From NCBI GenBank assembly GCA_030838025.1, contig JAUTXM010000247.1:1-15735 (forward strand): 15,735 bases of DNA. The letters are read 5' to 3'. How positions within the stretch are numbered: the stretch's first letter is position 1; the number at the start of each line of letters is the position of its first letter. The notes under the pieces were generated by a model. That model was not told where the DNA came from. It saw only the letters and a program-made list of their open reading frames with translations, and made no database searches. The stretch is from Acidimicrobiaceae bacterium (lineage in GTDB: Bacteria > Actinomycetota > Acidimicrobiia > Acidimicrobiales > Palsa-688). A program made the translations under genes and the position numbers. Below, piece by piece: positions 13,736-15,735 of the stretch.

Positions 13736-13828
13736 TTGGTCAACGCAAACCCCTCCGGACGGTTCATGACGACCTCCCTACCCGAGACCGAGATTGAAGT
13801 CAATGGGCTGCGCACAGGACTGTTCGGT
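13736..13828 (+). pseudogene. Possible 5' remnant of an alpha/beta-hydrolase-type gene
   Basis: A strong ribosome site AGGAAGG (13719-13725) precedes a TTG (13736), and an in-frame ATG follows at 13766. The latter reads MTTSLPETEIEVNGLRTGLF, which resembles the N-terminus of alpha/beta hydrolases (short leader, then E-x-NG-x-R strand). After about residue 21 the frame loses protein-like composition and runs antisense through galK. The rest of the gene is absent, so this looks like a truncated start. Resemblance rests on a short segment only. Confidence 0.3.
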
Positions 13829-13927
13829 CGTTGCGGTGCCCGTCAATCAGGCGGCCCTTGCCTCGCCACAGGAATGCCACGCGGGGCGCGACGACTCACG
13901 AGCACGACGCTCCCTTTTCCCCGCTAT

Positions 13928-14932
13928 TCAGCCTTTTCGGTCCGTCACCACGCGCGCACCGTTGACCGCACGGACTCTCCAGCCGACGTGCAGTGCCTGG
14001 GGCCGGGTCAAGGCCACGACGCAGCCCCCGAATCCCGCCCCGGTCAGGCGGGCACCGAAGACGCCCGCAGTAGAGCTGAGTTCGGCGGCCAGTTCGTCGA
14101 GACGGGCGGTGGACACGTCGAAGTCGGTTCGCAGGCTCTCGTGGCTGGCCGCCATGAGGGCGCCGCAGCGGACCAGATCGCCGGCCCGCAGCGCCTCCAC
14201 AAACGCCCCGACGCGCTCGTTCTCGGTCACCACGTGGCGAGCCCGGGCCCTCACCTCGGCGTTTGTGATCCGCGCCACGGCCGCCAGATCCGCCCGGGGG
14301 AGGGGCCCGATCTCGGCCTCGGCCGCCTCGCAACTCCGGCGGCGTTCGGCGTAGGCGGAATCGGCCAGCCGGCGGCCCTCGCCGGAGTGGGCGACCACCA
14401 CCTCGACCTCGTCGGGCAATCGGACGGGCGTGACGGTGAGGGCGGCGCAGTCGATCAGCAGGGCATGGCCCTCGACGCCGGCGGCGCAAGCCAGTTGATC
14501 CATGACCCCGCACGGCACGCCGCTGGCGGCCTGTTCGGCCCGCTGGCAGGCCTGCGCCAGCTCGAGGGCGGACCCTTCGAAGCCGAGCGCCAAGGCGACG
14601 GCCAGTTCCAGCGCTGCGCTCGACGACAGGCCGGCGCCGACGGGAAGCGTGGTCGACACCTGACCGACGAAGCCATGGGAAGGCTTGATTGCCGCCACCA
14701 CGCCTGCGACGTAGCGAGCCCACGGCGGTTCGGTCACCTTGGGATCGCTCACATCGAGGGGCACGACGGCTTCGCCTGGGAGCTCGGCCGAGCGCAGTCG
14801 AATGCCGTCGTTGCCGGCCCGGGCGCCGATCACCGTCGTTCCCCGGTCGATCGCCATCGGCAGGACCAGGCCACCGGTGTAGTCGGTGTGGTCGCCCATG
14901 AGGTTGACCCGCCCGGGGGCAAAGGCTTCCAT
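13928..14932 (-). CDS. galK: Galactokinase
   Basis: A 334-residue GHMP kinase that phosphorylates galactose at C1 with ATP, the first committed step of the Leloir pathway. The galactokinase signature GRVNLMGDHTDYTGG is at 7-21; the usual Glu of GEHTDY is Asp14. The ATP loop is LPVGAGLSSSAALE (96-109), the catalytic-base motif is GVMDQ (142-146, Asp145), and the third motif is GARLTGAGFGGC (293-304). The protein is shorter than usual (about 380-390) because the N-terminal leader before GRVNL is only 6 residues and the tail is short. The start cannot lie much further upstream without overlapping galT, whose stop is 4 bases before this ATG; a short-spaced AGGA is present. It is translated after galT. 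Just past the stop lies GGGGAAAAGGG on the minus strand. Confidence 0.93.
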   Translation of the reverse strand: MEAFAPGRVNLMGDHTDYTGGLVLPMAIDRGTTVIGARAGNDGIRLRSAELPGEAVVPLDVSDPKVTEPPWARYVAGVVAAIKPSHGFVGQVSTTLPVGAGLSSSAALELAVALALGFEGSALELAQACQRAEQAASGVPCGVMDQLACAAGVEGHALLIDCAALTVTPVRLPDEVEVVVAHSGEGRRLADSAYAERRRSCEAAEAEIGPLPRADLAAVARITNAEVRARARHVVTENERVGAFVEALRAGDLVRCGALMAASHESLRTDFDVSTARLDELAAELSSTAGVFGARLTGAGFGGCVVALTRPQALHVGWRVRAVNGARVVTDRKG

Positions 14933-14936
14933 GGTC

Positions 14937-15735
14937 CTAGGCCCCGGGGGGCGCAGGTGCAGGTGCAGGTGCTGGTGCGGCGTGCGCGGCCCGCAGCTCG
15001 GCGGCCGCCTGCTCCGGCATCACGTCGTTGAGAAAGGCGCCCGCCCCGAGTTCTGAACCGGCCAGATACTTCAGCCGGTCGGCGCGGCGGTGCACGGGCG
15101 TGAACTCGATGTGGAGGTGGCTGACCGCGTCCCAGTCGCCGTCACCGGTGGGTGCCTGGTGCATGGACATGACATAGGGAAGGCGAAATCCGAACAGCTG
15201 GTCGTATCCGGTCACGACCTCGCCGAGCATGGCCGCCAAGGCCCGGCGTTCCCGGTCGCTCAGGTCGAGCAGCGAGGGTGCGTGGCGGCGCGCCACGACA
15301 TGGATCTCGTAGGGAAAGCGAGCCGCGAAGGGCACGAAGGCGACGAAGGCGTCGTTGAGCGCGATCAGGCGCACCGCCGCGCCCTGCTCGGCCTGTGCCA
15401 CGTCGCACAGGACGCATGTGCCGCGCTCGGCCAGGTGCATTCGGGCGACCGTCAGCTCCCGGGCGGGCAGCGGCGGCACTTCGGGGTAGGCGTACACCTG
15501 GCCGTGGGGGTGATGGAGGGTGACGCCGACCGCTTCGCCGCGGTTCTCGAACACGAACACGTAGGCGACGTCATCTCGGCCGCCGAGCGCGGCGTAGCGC
15601 TGCGCCCACACGTCGACGAGCAGGTGCAGGCGATCGATGCCGAGCGACGTGAGGGCGGCATCGTGGTCGTCGGAGTACACGATCACCTCCGTCGCACCCG
15701 ACGACGGCGCCACCTCGAACAGCGGACCCGCCGAG
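14937..15735 (-). CDS. galT: Galactose-1-phosphate uridylyltransferase, 5' end outside window
   Basis: The C-terminal 265 or so residues of GalT, which exchanges UMP between UDP-glucose and galactose-1-phosphate. The frame is coding to the window edge: it reads SAGPLFEVAPSSG before the internal GTG at 15713, so that GTG is not the start. Visible landmarks counted from that GTG: the active-site HHPHGQ at 67-72 (the second His of HPH, residue 70, is the uridylylated nucleophile), followed by VYAYP; a Cys pair CVLC (100-103) typical of a structural metal site; and the C-terminal HLHIEF and FLNDVMPEQAA. The C-terminus ends in an Ala-Pro run encoded by GCAGGT repeats. galK follows after 4 bases. 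Confidence 0.93.
   Translation of the reverse strand, partial: SAGPLFEVAPSSGATEVIVYSDDHDAALTSLGIDRLHLLVDVWAQRYAALGGRDDVAYVFVFENRGEAVGVTLHHPHGQVYAYPEVPPLPARELTVARMHLAERGTCVLCDVAQAEQGAAVRLIALNDAFVAFVPFAARFPYEIHVVARRHAPSLLDLSDRERRALAAMLGEVVTGYDQLFGFRLPYVMSMHQAPTGDGDWDAVSHLHIEFTPVHRRADRLKYLAGSELGAGAFLNDVMPEQAAAELRAAHAAPAPAPAPAPPGA
14953..14976. repeat. Hexamer microsatellite at the galT 3' end
   Basis: Three perfect GCAGGT units and a fourth GCTGGT encode the APAPAPAP tail of GalT. Because each unit is two codons, copy-number change would alter tail length without a frameshift. Confidence 0.85.

Noticed and set aside
13766..15031. Long plus-strand open frame through galK
   Set aside because: Only its first codons look protein-like; the rest is antisense to clear galactokinase coding sequence.

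Overview
This GC-rich window looks like actinomycete chromosome, most plausibly Actinomycetota of the Acidimicrobiia type. That assignment is inference from the very high GC, the frequent GTG starts with 4-base stop/start overlaps, a maleylpyruvate-isomerase/mycothiol-family enzyme, a neocarzinostatin-like secreted domain, a large ATP-binding LuxR regulator and a galT-galK pair. No RNA gene, insertion sequence, phage gene or CRISPR array was seen.

Left part (69-5270, all minus strand): a five-gene membrane-lipid operon. In transcription order it encodes a PAP2 phosphatase, a diacylglycerol-kinase-type lipid kinase, a YihY/BrkB membrane protein, a phospholipase-D/cardiolipin-synthase-like protein and a second PAP2 phosphatase. 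The first three genes are joined by 4-base stop/start overlaps. The yihY/PLD junction carries a 77-bp tandem duplication that leaves a 26-codon mini-ORF with the same 4-base overlap at both ends. The enzymes fit interconversion of phosphatidate, diacylglycerol and anionic phospholipid.

Middle part (5271-11430): a roughly 600-bp divergent intergenic region contains a long imperfect inverted repeat (5571-5651). It is followed on the plus strand by a large LuxR-type ATPase regulator, a small DUF4242 protein and a secreted protein made of 14 blade-like repeats of about 50 residues. The regulator's recognisable N-terminus begins upstream of its first in-frame start codon, which suggests a frameshift or a lost start. 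The last two genes are 19 bases apart, so the three probably form one transcription unit: sensor/regulator, small metal-binding-type protein, exported 14-blade propeller.

Right part (11431-15735): a structured spacer between convergent genes; a Dps-like protein on the minus strand with altered ferroxidase ligands; a divergent secreted protein with a neocarzinostatin-like C-terminal domain; a mycothiol-dependent maleylpyruvate isomerase family protein; a probable 5' remnant of a hydrolase gene; and, convergent on the minus strand, galK and the 5'-truncated galT of the Leloir pathway, which runs off the window edge.
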